The notes below the pieces were generated by a model. That model did not search any database. It was not told the origin of the DNA and was given only the letters and a program-made list of their open reading frames with translations. Position numbers and translations under genes: made by a program. From Lachnospiraceae bacterium (GTDB taxonomy: Bacteria; Bacillota; Clostridia; Lachnospirales; Lachnospiraceae): a stretch of DNA of 64,000 bases. Positions 42,798-52,257 of the stretch are shown piece after piece. Numbering within the stretch: the first letter of the stretch is position 1; every line of letters begins with the position of its first letter. The DNA lies in the NCBI GenBank assembly GCA_017620155.1, contig JAFZQY010000046.1, positions 1 through 64,000 on the forward strand. Direction: 5' to 3'.

Positions 42798-42856
42798 TGA
42801 GTATCCTTCCCTCCCTGTCTCTGTATCCAAATCATGTATTTGATAACATGCCGACA

Positions 42857-43825
42857 TCAAAGTATCATCGTTTCCCTGCAACCTTCATCGATGCTGTATC
42901 GATATGCCCACTTTAATTCCCGCAAGGAATCTCCATTCAGCACCTGTTTGCTTATTGGACTTTGCTGCCTTTTTTCATCTTCATTTGGGATTTCAAATCT
43001 GACTTCCACTCCGGCAACCTCTGCTATTGTCCTAGCCAGATTGGCTATAGTTATAACGCACTCATCAGAAGCTATGTCATATGCCTTGCCTGATTCACCG
43101 GATAGCAGAACTGTAAGAATAGCCGATACACTGTCTGCCACATACAGATATGATCTGAGCTGTTCACCTTTGCTTTTTAAGATAATATCTTTATTTGCTA
43201 ACGCTGCTCTGAAGAACTGCGCAGTCGCACGATTATCATTATCTGAGATTCCGGGGCCAAATGTATGGCATAATCTTGCAACCACCGTATCCAGTTGGTG
43301 CTTGTCTTTATATATAGCGCACAGATTCTCACCGGCCTGCTTTCCCAGCGGATAGCAGGCCCTGGAGGTCATGCTGTCTATATCCCCATACACTTCACCC
43401 GATGATATATAAAGGAATCGCTTTACATTATGTTCCTCTGCATACCCAAGCAACCTTTTTGTACCCAGTACGCTATTTAGAAGGATGCCTTCCGGATCAT
43501 CCACAAATGCTCTGGGATGTCCATACCCTGCGCAATGAATGATATAGTCAAAACTCTCATTAAACATGATCTCACTCGAAAGATCATATGTAAGAGGATG
43601 TGCACCCGGGAAACGAGTTTGAAGTTTCTCCGTGTTTCTACCTGCAACATAAACGATACTTTCAAGTTCCATAAGCACATCTGACAGATATGACCCGACC
43701 AATCCACTCGCTCCGGTAACCAGAGCTTTCCTTCCTCGAAGCTGATTTCCTTTCTGAACAGATAGAGCGGTATCTCTTATGCTTGATGAATATTCCGATT
43801 TTCTGTAGTATTCTATGTCTCCCAT
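42857..43825 (-). CDS. NAD-dependent epimerase/dehydratase (SDR family)
   Basis: Nucleotide-sugar modifying SDR. NAD-binding GASGLVGSYLSD at about residues 37-48 after an unusually long (about 35-residue) N-terminal lead; active-site SSGEVYGD and CYPLGK (Tyr-x3-Lys). 322 aa. ATG at 43825, one base after the licD stop, so coupled to it. It may work on the CDP-linked donor made by the neighbouring IspD-like cytidylyltransferase (for example, CDP-alditol or CDP-sugar). Exact reaction unknown. Confidence 0.8.
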   Translation of the reverse strand: MGDIEYYRKSEYSSSIRDTALSVQKGNQLRGRKALVTGASGLVGSYLSDVLMELESIVYVAGRNTEKLQTRFPGAHPLTYDLSSEIMFNESFDYIIHCAGYGHPRAFVDDPEGILLNSVLGTKRLLGYAEEHNVKRFLYISSGEVYGDIDSMTSRACYPLGKQAGENLCAIYKDKHQLDTVVARLCHTFGPGISDNDNRATAQFFRAALANKDIILKSKGEQLRSYLYVADSVSAILTVLLSGESGKAYDIASDECVITIANLARTIAEVAGVEVRFEIPNEDEKRQQSPISKQVLNGDSLRELKWAYRYSIDEGCRETMIL

Positions 43826-43826
43826 A

Positions 43827-44669
43827 CTATGATAATCTGGGTTCAGCAAGGACTATTGATGATATCTCCAACTTGGGAACGCGATCCTCTACAGGAGGCA
43901 ATTCCATATAATCTCCATATAATCTGGTCAGATAAAGATCATAATCCTTAAATACCCTTAATTGGTATCCCTCATACTCCGTATCGATCATCTCATCAAA
44001 ACACTCTCGGGGAAGTCCGTATTTACATCTTTGGGGGTACGGATACATATAATGACTGATAAGTTCTGTCCTCTTCTTCGAAAGAGCATCAGCCAGTTTA
44101 TTTCGCATTTTGAAATATGAATCTTTGGAGATATGATTCATCAGCCGATACACACCACGGATTACCGGATTCTTTTCATTATTCTTGCCGACTGCAGAAT
44201 ACAAGCCTTTTCTGATCACAAAACACGCAAAATAATGCAGCCGCCTTGCTAACCATCCGTCCGGAACATTATCAACTACAAATATGTCTAAATATATGCC
44301 ATCTCTGTATTGCTGATCTTCCTGTCCGGACCTTACAAATGATGTATGGTTTCGTCTGAGTTTTGCATAGCCCCAACGGTAGTTCGGATCGGTAATATAG
44401 TCCTGCAAAAAAAATCTGTCTGTATCAAGCTCAGTCTTACATATTTTCCTGAATCGTTCATACTCTGATCTTAAGAAGATCACATCAGAATCATCGTCCC
44501 ACGGAATAAATCCCTTATGCCGTACAGCGCCGAGCAGTGTTCCTCCATCCAGTGAATATTTGATGTCAGCTTTCTTACAGACCCGGTCTATCTCTATGAG
44601 CATCTCCAGTTCTATGTTCTGAAGCCCTTTTAACTCTTCATCGGTTATTCTGTGAAGTTTACTGTCCAT
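43827..44669 (-). CDS. LicD-family phosphotransferase (subtype C, divergent)
   Basis: Signature [18 protein letters not shown] at residues 43-60, then SDVIFLRSEYERF. At 280 aa it is the shortest of the ten and its C-terminal half (SKDSYFKMRNKLADAL; DYMELPPVEDRVPKLE) differs from both other subtypes, being nearer to classical LicD of pneumococci and Haemophilus. It follows the IspD/TarI-like gene by one base, so its donor is plausibly the CDP compound made by that enzyme. Confidence 0.88.
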   Translation of the reverse strand: MDSKLHRITDEELKGLQNIELEMLIEIDRVCKKADIKYSLDGGTLLGAVRHKGFIPWDDDSDVIFLRSEYERFRKICKTELDTDRFFLQDYITDPNYRWGYAKLRRNHTSFVRSGQEDQQYRDGIYLDIFVVDNVPDGWLARRLHYFACFVIRKGLYSAVGKNNEKNPVIRGVYRLMNHISKDSYFKMRNKLADALSKKRTELISHYMYPYPQRCKYGLPRECFDEMIDTEYEGYQLRVFKDYDLYLTRLYGDYMELPPVEDRVPKLEISSIVLAEPRLS

Positions 44670-44670
44670 G

Positions 44671-45381
44671 TCACTTTAACCATTCTGATCTTCTGACTGC
44701 AAGCAAAGCTTTGAATATATCCAGATCTTCAACTGTAGTAAGCTTTATGTTTTTTTCTGATCCCATGGAGAAGAATACGGGATACCCCAATTCAACCATG
44801 AGAGTACAGCTGGCTATTGAATTAGTTATGCCTTTTTCCAGAGCCTCTTCATGTAGTTTTACCATTTCACCCAGTCTGAATCCCTGAGGTGTCTGAGTTC
44901 TCTTGAGATTACTTCTCGGGAAACTATCGAATGATTTAACACCATCCTCAGTTGTTAGCATGGCTTCAGCACAGGGGATTACACTTATAGCACATCCATA
45001 CTGCTCTGTTTTTACGAGGCAATCAGAGATTATCTCTTCTGAAACCATGGGTCGTATCGCATCGTGGATCAACACTATATCGTCATCCGCATGGTTGTTT
45101 CTGAGACCGAAAATCCCATTCCTTATCGAACTCTGCCCGTTATTACCACCCGGGAAAACATTCTTGAGCTTATCAATATCAAACTGATTGGCGTAAGCCC
45201 TTAATGTCTGTTCCCAGCCTTCTATACAAACAACAGCGATCTCATCAATTCGAGGATGTCTTTGAAATGCTTCCAAAGTATATACGATCACAGGTTTTTC
45301 GTTTACCGTGAGGAATTGCTTGGGTATATCCTGTCCCATTCTTTCGCCGGCACCACCGGCAATTATTAATGCAATATTCAT
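44671..45381 (-). CDS. IspD/TarI-type cytidylyltransferase
   Basis: Transfers CMP from CTP to an alditol phosphate. N-terminal AGGAGERMGQDIPKQFL, VLIHDAIRPMVS and the later NLKRTQTPQGFRLGEM are typical of IspD (MEP) and TarI (ribitol-5-P) enzymes; 236 aa. Since it is in a glycan/licD cluster rather than with isoprenoid genes, an alditol role (CDP-ribitol, CDP-glycerol-like or similar) is favoured. The cluster order (phosphatase, cytidylyltransferase, LicD, epimerase) supports making and using a CDP-alditol. Confidence 0.83.
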   Translation of the reverse strand: MNIALIIAGGAGERMGQDIPKQFLTVNEKPVIVYTLEAFQRHPRIDEIAVVCIEGWEQTLRAYANQFDIDKLKNVFPGGNNGQSSIRNGIFGLRNNHADDDIVLIHDAIRPMVSEEIISDCLVKTEQYGCAISVIPCAEAMLTTEDGVKSFDSFPRSNLKRTQTPQGFRLGEMVKLHEEALEKGITNSIASCTLMVELGYPVFFSMGSEKNIKLTTVEDLDIFKALLAVRRSEWLK

Positions 45382-45446
45382 ATCTTCCGCTATGTGACCT
45401 CCATACTACATATATATCGGACGATTTATGCAGATTATTAAGCGTG

Positions 45447-46178
45447 TCACACTCCCAATAACAGTCTTTTTCTGTAGAAATCATCCACGCTGCCATCATA
45501 AGTCGCCATGGCAGCATCTACATTATAGGGAACAGACCTCATAAACACACTCCCGGTATCGGTATCGATCAACGCATATTGAGCATTGGGATCGTGATTT
45601 CTGGGTTGTCCCACGGAACCGGGATTAATGAACATCACTTTATGTTTATTTCTATACTCAGGGAAATCAGCCTCATAGTATTTCGCATACATATGTGACT
45701 TATGAGAATGTCCTGACAGGACTAGATCGTATTTACTGTAATCGTCAGTTTCTTTTCCGGGTTCTATAGTACCCCAGTATTCATCATCGAGCGATCCGTG
45801 AACGGCAAGGATGTTTATGCCATCAATTTCGAACTCACATGATCCGCTATTGATAAGTTTAGTGGTAAGATATTGAACCGATGCGTCGGTCAATTGTCCT
45901 GCGGTGTATCTGGCGCAGTCCTCGCCTCTTTTACTGGAAAAACCACGGAAATCCTTTTCAAGTATCGCTCTTTCATGGTTCCCCCGGATATTGCAGATAA
46001 CACGATCCTGCAGGTGCGTCCGAATATATTCGATAACCTCATTGGACCGCATTCCGTAATCAATGATATCCCCGAGCATAATGATGCCCATAACAGGATA
46101 TTCATTCATATCTTCTACAACGCTTTCCAGCGCATATAAGCTTCCGTGTATATCCGACAGAATTGCGTAATAACCCAT
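45447..46178 (-). CDS. YfcE-like metallophosphoesterase
   Basis: Calcineurin-like phosphoesterase with the full metal set: DIHG, GDIIDYG, GNHE, LSGHSHKS, and the MJ0936/YfcE-type ending NPGSVGQPRN. 244 aa. ATG at 46178 is preferred (GAGGA upstream; longer start would overlap the PEP-mutase fusion gene). Eight bp from that gene. It could remove a phosphate from an intermediate or turn over a CDP compound. Substrate unknown. Confidence 0.83.
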   Translation of the reverse strand: MGYYAILSDIHGSLYALESVVEDMNEYPVMGIIMLGDIIDYGMRSNEVIEYIRTHLQDRVICNIRGNHERAILEKDFRGFSSKRGEDCARYTAGQLTDASVQYLTTKLINSGSCEFEIDGINILAVHGSLDDEYWGTIEPGKETDDYSKYDLVLSGHSHKSHMYAKYYEADFPEYRNKHKVMFINPGSVGQPRNHDPNAQYALIDTDTGSVFMRSVPYNVDAAMATYDGSVDDFYRKRLLLGV

Positions 46179-46185
46179 AGTATCC

Positions 46186-47481
46186 TCACAATTCATCAAT
46201 AAGAGTGATGATCTGCTTGATAGGCATCAACTCTCCGTCTATCTCTGCAGCCCTGTGGTTTCTCAGAATGCTTTCTGCTGCATTCTTCATAGCAGGGAAT
46301 GCAGCTCTGAGCAGCTGGTTGGCATAGATACATATGTTCACGCCATGCTTGGATAGTTCTTCCTCAGTGATCGTATTGAAGGAACTGGGAACAACTATTA
46401 TAGGGGTATTGGGATCTATTTCTCTGAATCTGTCACAGAACTCCAATATCTCATCAGGATCTTTCTTACGACTGTGGATCATGATTCCATCAGCACCGGC
46501 TGACGTAAATGCCTTAGCCCTCGCCAGAGCGTCGTCCATACCTCTCTCCAGTATCAGGCTCTCAATACGAGCGATGATCATGAAGTCATCGGACAGCTGA
46601 GCCTGCTTACCGGCAGCGATCTTCGCACTGAAGTTCTCTATTGAATCCTGTGTCTGCTCCACTTCGGTTCCAAACAGACTGTTTTTCTTAAGGCCGGTCT
46701 TATCCTCTATGATGACTGCGCTGACACCCATCCGCTCAAGGCTGCGTACGGTATAAACGAAGTGCTCTGTAAGCCCGCCTGTATCCCCGTCGAAGATGAT
46801 GGGTTTGGTTGTGACCTCCATTACATCCTCTATGGTCCTGAACCTGCTGGTCATATCCACCAGTTCGATATCCGGTTTGCCTTTCTCGGTACTATCACAG
46901 AGACTGGATATCCACATCGCATCGAACTGATCTATCTTCTCATCCTCTACGACCATGGTCTTTTCTGCGATCAAGCCTGTCAGACCGCTATGAACCTCTA
47001 TTGCCTTGATAAGAGGCATCATTTTGAGAACTTTGCGTAGTCTGCCTCTGCGAAATTCCGGCATCGCCAGTTTCTCACGCATCTGTTTATCCAGTTTGGA
47101 CAGTTTAGGATCATGAGTATAAGGAATATCTATCAGCTCACCGCCATATTTCTGAGTGAGCGATATGATATTATTCTTGATAGCCTGCATCGATGGATCC
47201 GACCAGTTATCGCCATGAATGACGATATCGGGATGTAGTTTTTCGAAAATCTCATCATACATGATGTCATTCTGGACGATCACATCGGATACGCCTTCTA
47301 TACCCCTGACCAGTTCCACTCTTTCGTCTATGGATATGGACGGGAATCTGTTATATTTGACCATCGCGGCATCGGCCAACACACCGACGGTGAGTTCACC
47401 ATATTTTCGTGCCTCATTGATGAAATGAAGATGTCCTTCATGGATTATGTCCGTACAAAAACACGTATATACTTTTTTCAT
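46186..47481 (-). CDS. cytidylyltransferase-phosphoenolpyruvate mutase fusion
   Basis: A bifunctional 432-aa protein. Residues 1-130 are a TagD/GCT-like cytidylyltransferase (HEGH 14-17, SIDERVELV near 50-58, HGDNWSD 89-95), and residues from about 148 are PEP mutase (DGDTGG 231-236, EDKTGLKKNSL 259-269). PEP mutase makes the C-P bond: PEP to phosphonopyruvate. The fusion implies CTP activation of the phosphonate product, giving a CMP-phosphonate, a natural LicD-type donor. ATG at 47481 after AAGGGGGAAAC. Neighbours: licD upstream and phosphoesterase downstream. Ppd lies at 28.2 kb. Fusions of these two domains are known in bacterial phosphonate clusters. Confidence 0.92.
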   Translation of the reverse strand: MKKVYTCFCTDIIHEGHLHFINEARKYGELTVGVLADAAMVKYNRFPSISIDERVELVRGIEGVSDVIVQNDIMYDEIFEKLHPDIVIHGDNWSDPSMQAIKNNIISLTQKYGGELIDIPYTHDPKLSKLDKQMREKLAMPEFRRGRLRKVLKMMPLIKAIEVHSGLTGLIAEKTMVVEDEKIDQFDAMWISSLCDSTEKGKPDIELVDMTSRFRTIEDVMEVTTKPIIFDGDTGGLTEHFVYTVRSLERMGVSAVIIEDKTGLKKNSLFGTEVEQTQDSIENFSAKIAAGKQAQLSDDFMIIARIESLILERGMDDALARAKAFTSAGADGIMIHSRKKDPDEILEFCDRFREIDPNTPIIVVPSSFNTITEEELSKHGVNICIYANQLLRAAFPAMKNAAESILRNHRAAEIDGELMPIKQIITLIDEL

Positions 47482-47494
47482 GTTTCCCCCTTGA

Positions 47495-48415
47495 TCATTT
47501 CTTAAGATATTCTCTGTACGACCTGTCCGGGTCAAATACCGATACATCATGACCTCCATACACTACCGGGGTCATATAATCAGGCCATATATTACGCAGG
47601 ATCTTATCGTATTCTCCGGCTGCCATAAAATCGATTCCTTCAATCGGAAGTGTGGTGATTTCATCGTACCATTCCCGCTTAAAACTAGGGAAACTCTTCT
47701 TTATCTCATAAAACTTATTATGTACCAGAGTAGACTTACCTGCATATGTTTTTGCCAGATTCTCAAACATTCTGAATCGTTCGATAAGTGGCATCTCCAT
47801 AAGTTTCCACAAATCTTCATACGGAATCACCGTTTGTGGATGCTCCTGTGAGAGTTGCCTCTTCAGCTCGTTTTCTGCAAAGATTGTATAGTACACTTCT
47901 TTTTGGAGCTCCAGCATCTCAGCTGAGAACCCGATATCATCCTTCGCATCGTCTAAAGGGAATATATCTATATAGATACCCTGCTTCACCGATACGGGCA
48001 TATCAGATAATTCTATGGCAGCAGTTTCCACATTCATGATCTTGGCAAAGGGATGGAGTTTTACAGCCACATCATCGCCGACATTCGGATCCTCCAGGAT
48101 CGTATACATATCCTGCCAGCAGAAAGGTGGTTTGAGTTCAGACTGCATGATAGCCTTTGCACGCTCATAGTCAGGCCTGAACATCTCCACATCCACATCA
48201 TCATCCCAGGGTATGAATCCCTTGTGCCTGACCGCTCCTAGAAGCGTTCCGTATGTGATGTAGTACTTAAGATCGTTCTCCTTGCATATCCGGTCAAACT
48301 CCACCAGGATTTCAAGTTCTCTGGACCAAATTCTCTTTCTGAGTTCCGTGACTTTATAGTCACAGATTATCTCTTCTTCGTAGAAGTTTTTTCGAAGCAG
48401 TTTGTCTATACCCAT
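47495..48415 (-). CDS. LicD-family phosphotransferase (subtype B)
   Basis: Signature [18 protein letters not shown] at residues 56-73; lead-in KRIWSRELEILVEFDRICKE and central [17 protein letters not shown] are of subtype B. Directly upstream (14 nt) of the cytidylyltransferase-PEP mutase gene, which makes a phosphonate cargo plausible. Ends SYREYLKK, shorter at the C-terminus than its relatives (306 aa). Part of a run of five licD genes. Confidence 0.88.
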   Translation of the reverse strand: MGIDKLLRKNFYEEEIICDYKVTELRKRIWSRELEILVEFDRICKENDLKYYITYGTLLGAVRHKGFIPWDDDVDVEMFRPDYERAKAIMQSELKPPFCWQDMYTILEDPNVGDDVAVKLHPFAKIMNVETAAIELSDMPVSVKQGIYIDIFPLDDAKDDIGFSAEMLELQKEVYYTIFAENELKRQLSQEHPQTVIPYEDLWKLMEMPLIERFRMFENLAKTYAGKSTLVHNKFYEIKKSFPSFKREWYDEITTLPIEGIDFMAAGEYDKILRNIWPDYMTPVVYGGHDVSVFDPDRSYREYLKK

Positions 48416-48441
48416 TACTTATCTTAGTGATTGTGATTATG

Positions 48442-49389
48442 CTATATAACGAATTCTTCAGGGAAGGTCAATCCTCTTCTCTCATACTCTGCTCGAAGCG
48501 GATCCTCATACCGTCTGAAATACGGATAATCATGTCCCGCCCCTCGTCTTTGAGGAGTCATATAATCATCACCGAACCACTCTCTCAATACTTCATCAAA
48601 CCCTTGCGGCACAGGGATGCTGGTCATCTCGAAGTCAAATCTTTTGACCCCCATATATGCCTCCGATGACCACCACAGTTTTTTATATACACAGTAATAC
48701 GGAATGATACTCATCCGTGATGTAGGTGCATCATAATACATGGCGGATACATGGTCCGCAAGAACAAGCAGCTGAGGCTTGATGGGTTTTGTATAATCAA
48801 AGTCATAGCCGCAAACTTCTGCAAGTTGCCTGGTCTCACTCTGAACAAGCTCATCACATTCATCTATGAGCTGGCCTATACCGGCCTCCTTGAAAGCATG
48901 ATAGGAAACAGTTGCCAGTTCCCTGAAGGATGCCTCTTCTTCCGGATCGTCCGGTATCCTGTCTATAACGAATATATCCACGCCGATAATATATGGACAT
49001 CCGTGATTTTTCTTAAGGAATTCTGGATCAGTATTTACTTCATATGAATTGCATATCTGCAATATTGCATCCGACGGATTATTATCCTGTCTGCCGTTAG
49101 CAAGCCGCCACCCTTTAGGGAGTTCCTTCTTGGCAACCTTCATGAACTTCTCATAATCAGGTCTAAGCATCGCTATATCGATATCATCATCCCAGGGAAT
49201 GAAGCCGTTATGCCTGACTGCTCCCAGCATGGTCCCCGCTTCTGCGAACCATCTGATATTGTATTTCCTGCATATTCCGGATATCACTTCCAGAATATCG
49301 AGTTCTATCGCCCAAGCTCGCTTGATCATCGGTCGTATGTAGAAACCGAGCCTCTCTTCACCTTCAAAAAAACTATCATCAAATGTCAT
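48442..49389 (-). CDS. LicD-family phosphotransferase (subtype A)
   Basis: Signature [18 protein letters not shown] (about residues 52-69), with Leu replaced by Met at the third position. Lead-in [20 protein letters not shown] and the ending ERRGLTFPEEFVI define subtype A. The first 80 residues are very close to those of the gene at 50.4 kb, a likely duplicate. ATG at 49389 chosen over a TTG at 49401; GGGTGAGAG lies before it. Confidence 0.88.
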   Translation of the reverse strand: MTFDDSFFEGEERLGFYIRPMIKRAWAIELDILEVISGICRKYNIRWFAEAGTMLGAVRHNGFIPWDDDIDIAMLRPDYEKFMKVAKKELPKGWRLANGRQDNNPSDAILQICNSYEVNTDPEFLKKNHGCPYIIGVDIFVIDRIPDDPEEEASFRELATVSYHAFKEAGIGQLIDECDELVQSETRQLAEVCGYDFDYTKPIKPQLLVLADHVSAMYYDAPTSRMSIIPYYCVYKKLWWSSEAYMGVKRFDFEMTSIPVPQGFDEVLREWFGDDYMTPQRRGAGHDYPYFRRYEDPLRAEYERRGLTFPEEFVI

Positions 49390-49393
49390 ACTC

Positions 49394-50368
49394 TCACCCA
49401 AACGCGTCTATATCGATTCCAATCTCGATACGCCCTTTGTATTTTTCCGGATGCTCAAAATATTCCAAATACGGAACATCAGCATCATAGATAGCATTAT
49501 GAACATGATCGATCACCGGTGTACTGTAATCTCCGAACATCTCTGTAAGGATTTCGTGATACCCGATCGGTGCGGGCAATTCATACCCCTCATAAGGCAA
49601 CATCACCGTTTCAGCGATACACGCTTTATCATATGGTCCCATCTCAAACCGCTCAAGAATCTCTGCATACTTATAGGTATACTTAGTCGATATACCATTA
49701 AAGGATTTGATAACATTTTCAAACATGGCATATCTGTCTGCTACAGGGAGTTTCAGTATCCCGGACAGATCACTCTTAGGTATTGAGGAATCATACTCCG
49801 GTGAGGTCAGATGTTGCTTGATCTCCGGAGAGCCAAATACTGCACAATACAGTTCCTTTTCGATCTTGAACATCTCCTCGGTAAACCCGAGACCGTCTTT
49901 GGCATCATCAAGCGGAAAAACATCTATCCATATTCCCTGATTGATAGTTCGGGGCATGACCGGTGGCTCTATGCCGGTTGTATCCTTATTTCTTATTTTG
50001 GCAAACGGTAACAGATGTGATGCCATAATCTCTTCGGATGAACATATGGCCAAATTCGTATACAGATCCTGCCATTCAAATGGTTCGGTCAGTTCCTCTT
50101 GCATAATGATTCTTGCACGTTCATAGTCTTCTCTGGGCATCTCTACATCAAGATCATCATCCCATGGGATGAACCCCTGATGTCTCACAGCTCCCAACAG
50201 AGTACCTCCGCACAGGAAATATGTAAGATCATGCTTTTTGCATATCCTGTCGAATTCAAAAAGGATCGCGAGTTCTCTGGCCCATATCTTTTTTCTCTTC
50301 AGGCTTATCCTGAAGTCCCATTTTGTTTCTTCTTTATAGAAGCTGTCGTCTATAAATCTATCAATCAT
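49394..50368 (-). CDS. LicD-family phosphotransferase (subtype B)
   Basis: Signature [18 protein letters not shown] at residues 55-72; lead-in [20 protein letters not shown] and central [17 protein letters not shown]. 324 aa, the longest subtype B member, ending [19 protein letters not shown]. Overlaps the upstream subtype A licD by 4 nt (ATGA). This A-B pairing recurs (20.7/21.7 and 48.4/47.5 kb), suggesting that the two subtypes act together. Confidence 0.88.
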   Translation of the reverse strand: MIDRFIDDSFYKEETKWDFRISLKRKKIWARELAILFEFDRICKKHDLTYFLCGGTLLGAVRHQGFIPWDDDLDVEMPREDYERARIIMQEELTEPFEWQDLYTNLAICSSEEIMASHLLPFAKIRNKDTTGIEPPVMPRTINQGIWIDVFPLDDAKDGLGFTEEMFKIEKELYCAVFGSPEIKQHLTSPEYDSSIPKSDLSGILKLPVADRYAMFENVIKSFNGISTKYTYKYAEILERFEMGPYDKACIAETVMLPYEGYELPAPIGYHEILTEMFGDYSTPVIDHVHNAIYDADVPYLEYFEHPEKYKGRIEIGIDIDAFG

Positions 50369-51306
50369 TCAAATTCCTCCGGGAAGGCTTTGCCGTTATC
50401 GGCATACCACCTGCGAAGTTTGTTCTCTGCTTCGCCAAAGAAGGGATAAGAGTGGAAATCATATATCTTAAGAGGTGTCATGTAATCATCCCCATAGCTG
50501 AGCCGTAGCACGGTATCATAATCTACCGGAGCAGGCAGCATGACATGTTCAAACTGAAGGTATTTCGTCTCTTCGTAGCATGATCCGGGAATCCGGATTG
50601 ATTTATTTAAATGAAACGATGCAATACCGACATCCGGACTATCGCTGTCATAATACATTGCAGCAAGCTGATCCGCCAGTCTGTTCAATTGAGGTTTTAA
50701 AGGCCTGGTGCGATCCAGTCTAACACCGCTGGTTTCTTCCAGTTTTTCTACTCTCTCTCGCAACTCTGCATCACACTCATCAAACAGTATTCTTTTCGGT
50801 GTATGTTCCTCTATATCATATGCGTTACCTGTAAGAATCCTGTAGAGTTCCCACTCCTCCGTATCCTCCGGAAACACATCCAATATAAATATATCAACCC
50901 CGACATTATATGGGCATCCATGAAATCTTTGCAGAAACTCTTCATCGATCCTGACAGTCTCCGAATTCACCACACAGGGCACAGCGCCGCTGATATTATC
51001 GGAATCTCTGTCATTTCTGATATACCATCCTTCAGGCAGTTCATCCCGGGCATATATCCTGAACCGCTCATAATCCCTGCGCAGCATGGCAATATCCACA
51101 TCATCATCCCAGGGGATAAAACCTTTGTGCCTTACTGCGCCCAGCAATGTACCGGAGTCGGCAAACCATCTGATACCATGCATATCACATATATCGGATA
51201 TAACATCCAGTACTTCAAGCTGTGCAGCCCACGCCCGCTTGATCATAGGACGGATATAAAATCCATCCCTTTCTTCGCCTTTAAAGAATCCCTCGTCAAA
51301 AATCAT
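50365..51306 (-). CDS. LicD-family phosphotransferase (subtype A)
   Basis: Signature [18 protein letters not shown] at residues 52-69 after [20 protein letters not shown]; ending [12 protein letters not shown]. 313 aa. Overlaps the next licD by 4 nt and follows the previous licD stop by 2 nt. Closest to the gene at 48.4 kb. Probable cytoplasmic phosphotransferase of the same glycan, with a different acceptor position or cargo. Confidence 0.88.
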   Translation of the reverse strand: MIFDEGFFKGEERDGFYIRPMIKRAWAAQLEVLDVISDICDMHGIRWFADSGTLLGAVRHKGFIPWDDDVDIAMLRRDYERFRIYARDELPEGWYIRNDRDSDNISGAVPCVVNSETVRIDEEFLQRFHGCPYNVGVDIFILDVFPEDTEEWELYRILTGNAYDIEEHTPKRILFDECDAELRERVEKLEETSGVRLDRTRPLKPQLNRLADQLAAMYYDSDSPDVGIASFHLNKSIRIPGSCYEETKYLQFEHVMLPAPVDYDTVLRLSYGDDYMTPLKIYDFHSYPFFGEAENKLRRWYADNGKAFPEEFE

Positions 51307-51308
51307 CT

Positions 51309-52241
51309 TTATTCTGCAAACTCCTGAGGAAATTCCAGGCCCCTTTCTTCATACTGCTGTTTCAGGTATGCCTCAAGTTTGCCAAAGCAAGGATAATCGT
51401 GGTATATATGCTCATTCACAGGAGTCATGTAATCATTTCCGTAATATGAAGTAAGTACATCATCGTACCCTGACGGAGCCGGTAGCGAGAGATGCTCGAA
51501 CTTCAGATATACGGTACTGTCATATGCCTGCCGTGATACTGCCTGTTTCGGATCCGTACAGAAGAACATCATATTTGCGACTCTTTTTGTATCAACATCG
51601 TAATACATGGCAGATGTTTGATCCAACAACGCAAATAACTGCGGTTTAATAGGCATATCTCTTTTCAGTTTTATCCCAAAAGCCTCTTCCAATTCAGCCA
51701 ATCTTTCTGCTATACCGGGCTCCAGATCATCGAACAGATCCGAACTGCGAGCAGCTTTTATACTATCCACGATAATAGTCGCAAGCGCTCTTTGAAGTTC
51801 ACACTCATCCGGATCATCCGGGACATTATCCAGCGCAAATATATCTATACCCACCTGATACGGGCATCCATGATAACGAGATAGTTCATTCATATCTATG
51901 AAATTGTTATCCGTATTACAAACCCTGAGGACCGCCTCCCCGTGCTCGTCATCATGTCTTGTGTTTTTCAGTACCCATCCCTCCGGCAGTTCATTCGGAA
52001 TAATACGGATAAACCTCTCATAGTCCTGCCTGAGCAATATAATATCCATATCATCATCCCAAGGGATGAAACCATGTTCTCTGACAGCCCCCAAAAGAGT
52101 ACCGGAATCAATAAACCATCTGATATTGTATTTGGCACATATATCACCAATCTCTTTTACTATATCGAGAGATACAGCCCACCATCTCTTCATCATTGGC
52201 CTGATATAGAATCCCTGTCTTTCTTCACCAGTGTAATCCAT
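51309..52241 (-). CDS. LicD-family phosphotransferase (subtype A)
   Basis: Signature [18 protein letters not shown] at residues 47-64; lead-in FYIRPMMKRWWAVSLDIVKE. The GAVRE (not GAVRH) variant is shared with the gene at 20.7 kb. 310 aa, ending EERGLEFPQEFAE. First of five consecutive licD genes, right after a GT4 gene. ATG with GGAGCAGAG upstream. Confidence 0.88.
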   Translation of the reverse strand: MDYTGEERQGFYIRPMMKRWWAVSLDIVKEIGDICAKYNIRWFIDSGTLLGAVREHGFIPWDDDMDIILLRQDYERFIRIIPNELPEGWVLKNTRHDDEHGEAVLRVCNTDNNFIDMNELSRYHGCPYQVGIDIFALDNVPDDPDECELQRALATIIVDSIKAARSSDLFDDLEPGIAERLAELEEAFGIKLKRDMPIKPQLFALLDQTSAMYYDVDTKRVANMMFFCTDPKQAVSRQAYDSTVYLKFEHLSLPAPSGYDDVLTSYYGNDYMTPVNEHIYHDYPCFGKLEAYLKQQYEERGLEFPQEFAE

Positions 52242-52257
52242 TTGGTTCTCTGCTCCG

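Noticed and set aside
45245..45517. Minus-strand 90-aa ORF between the phosphoesterase and the IspD-like gene
   Set aside because: Runs out of frame through the start of the IspD-like gene; the overlapping real genes explain it.
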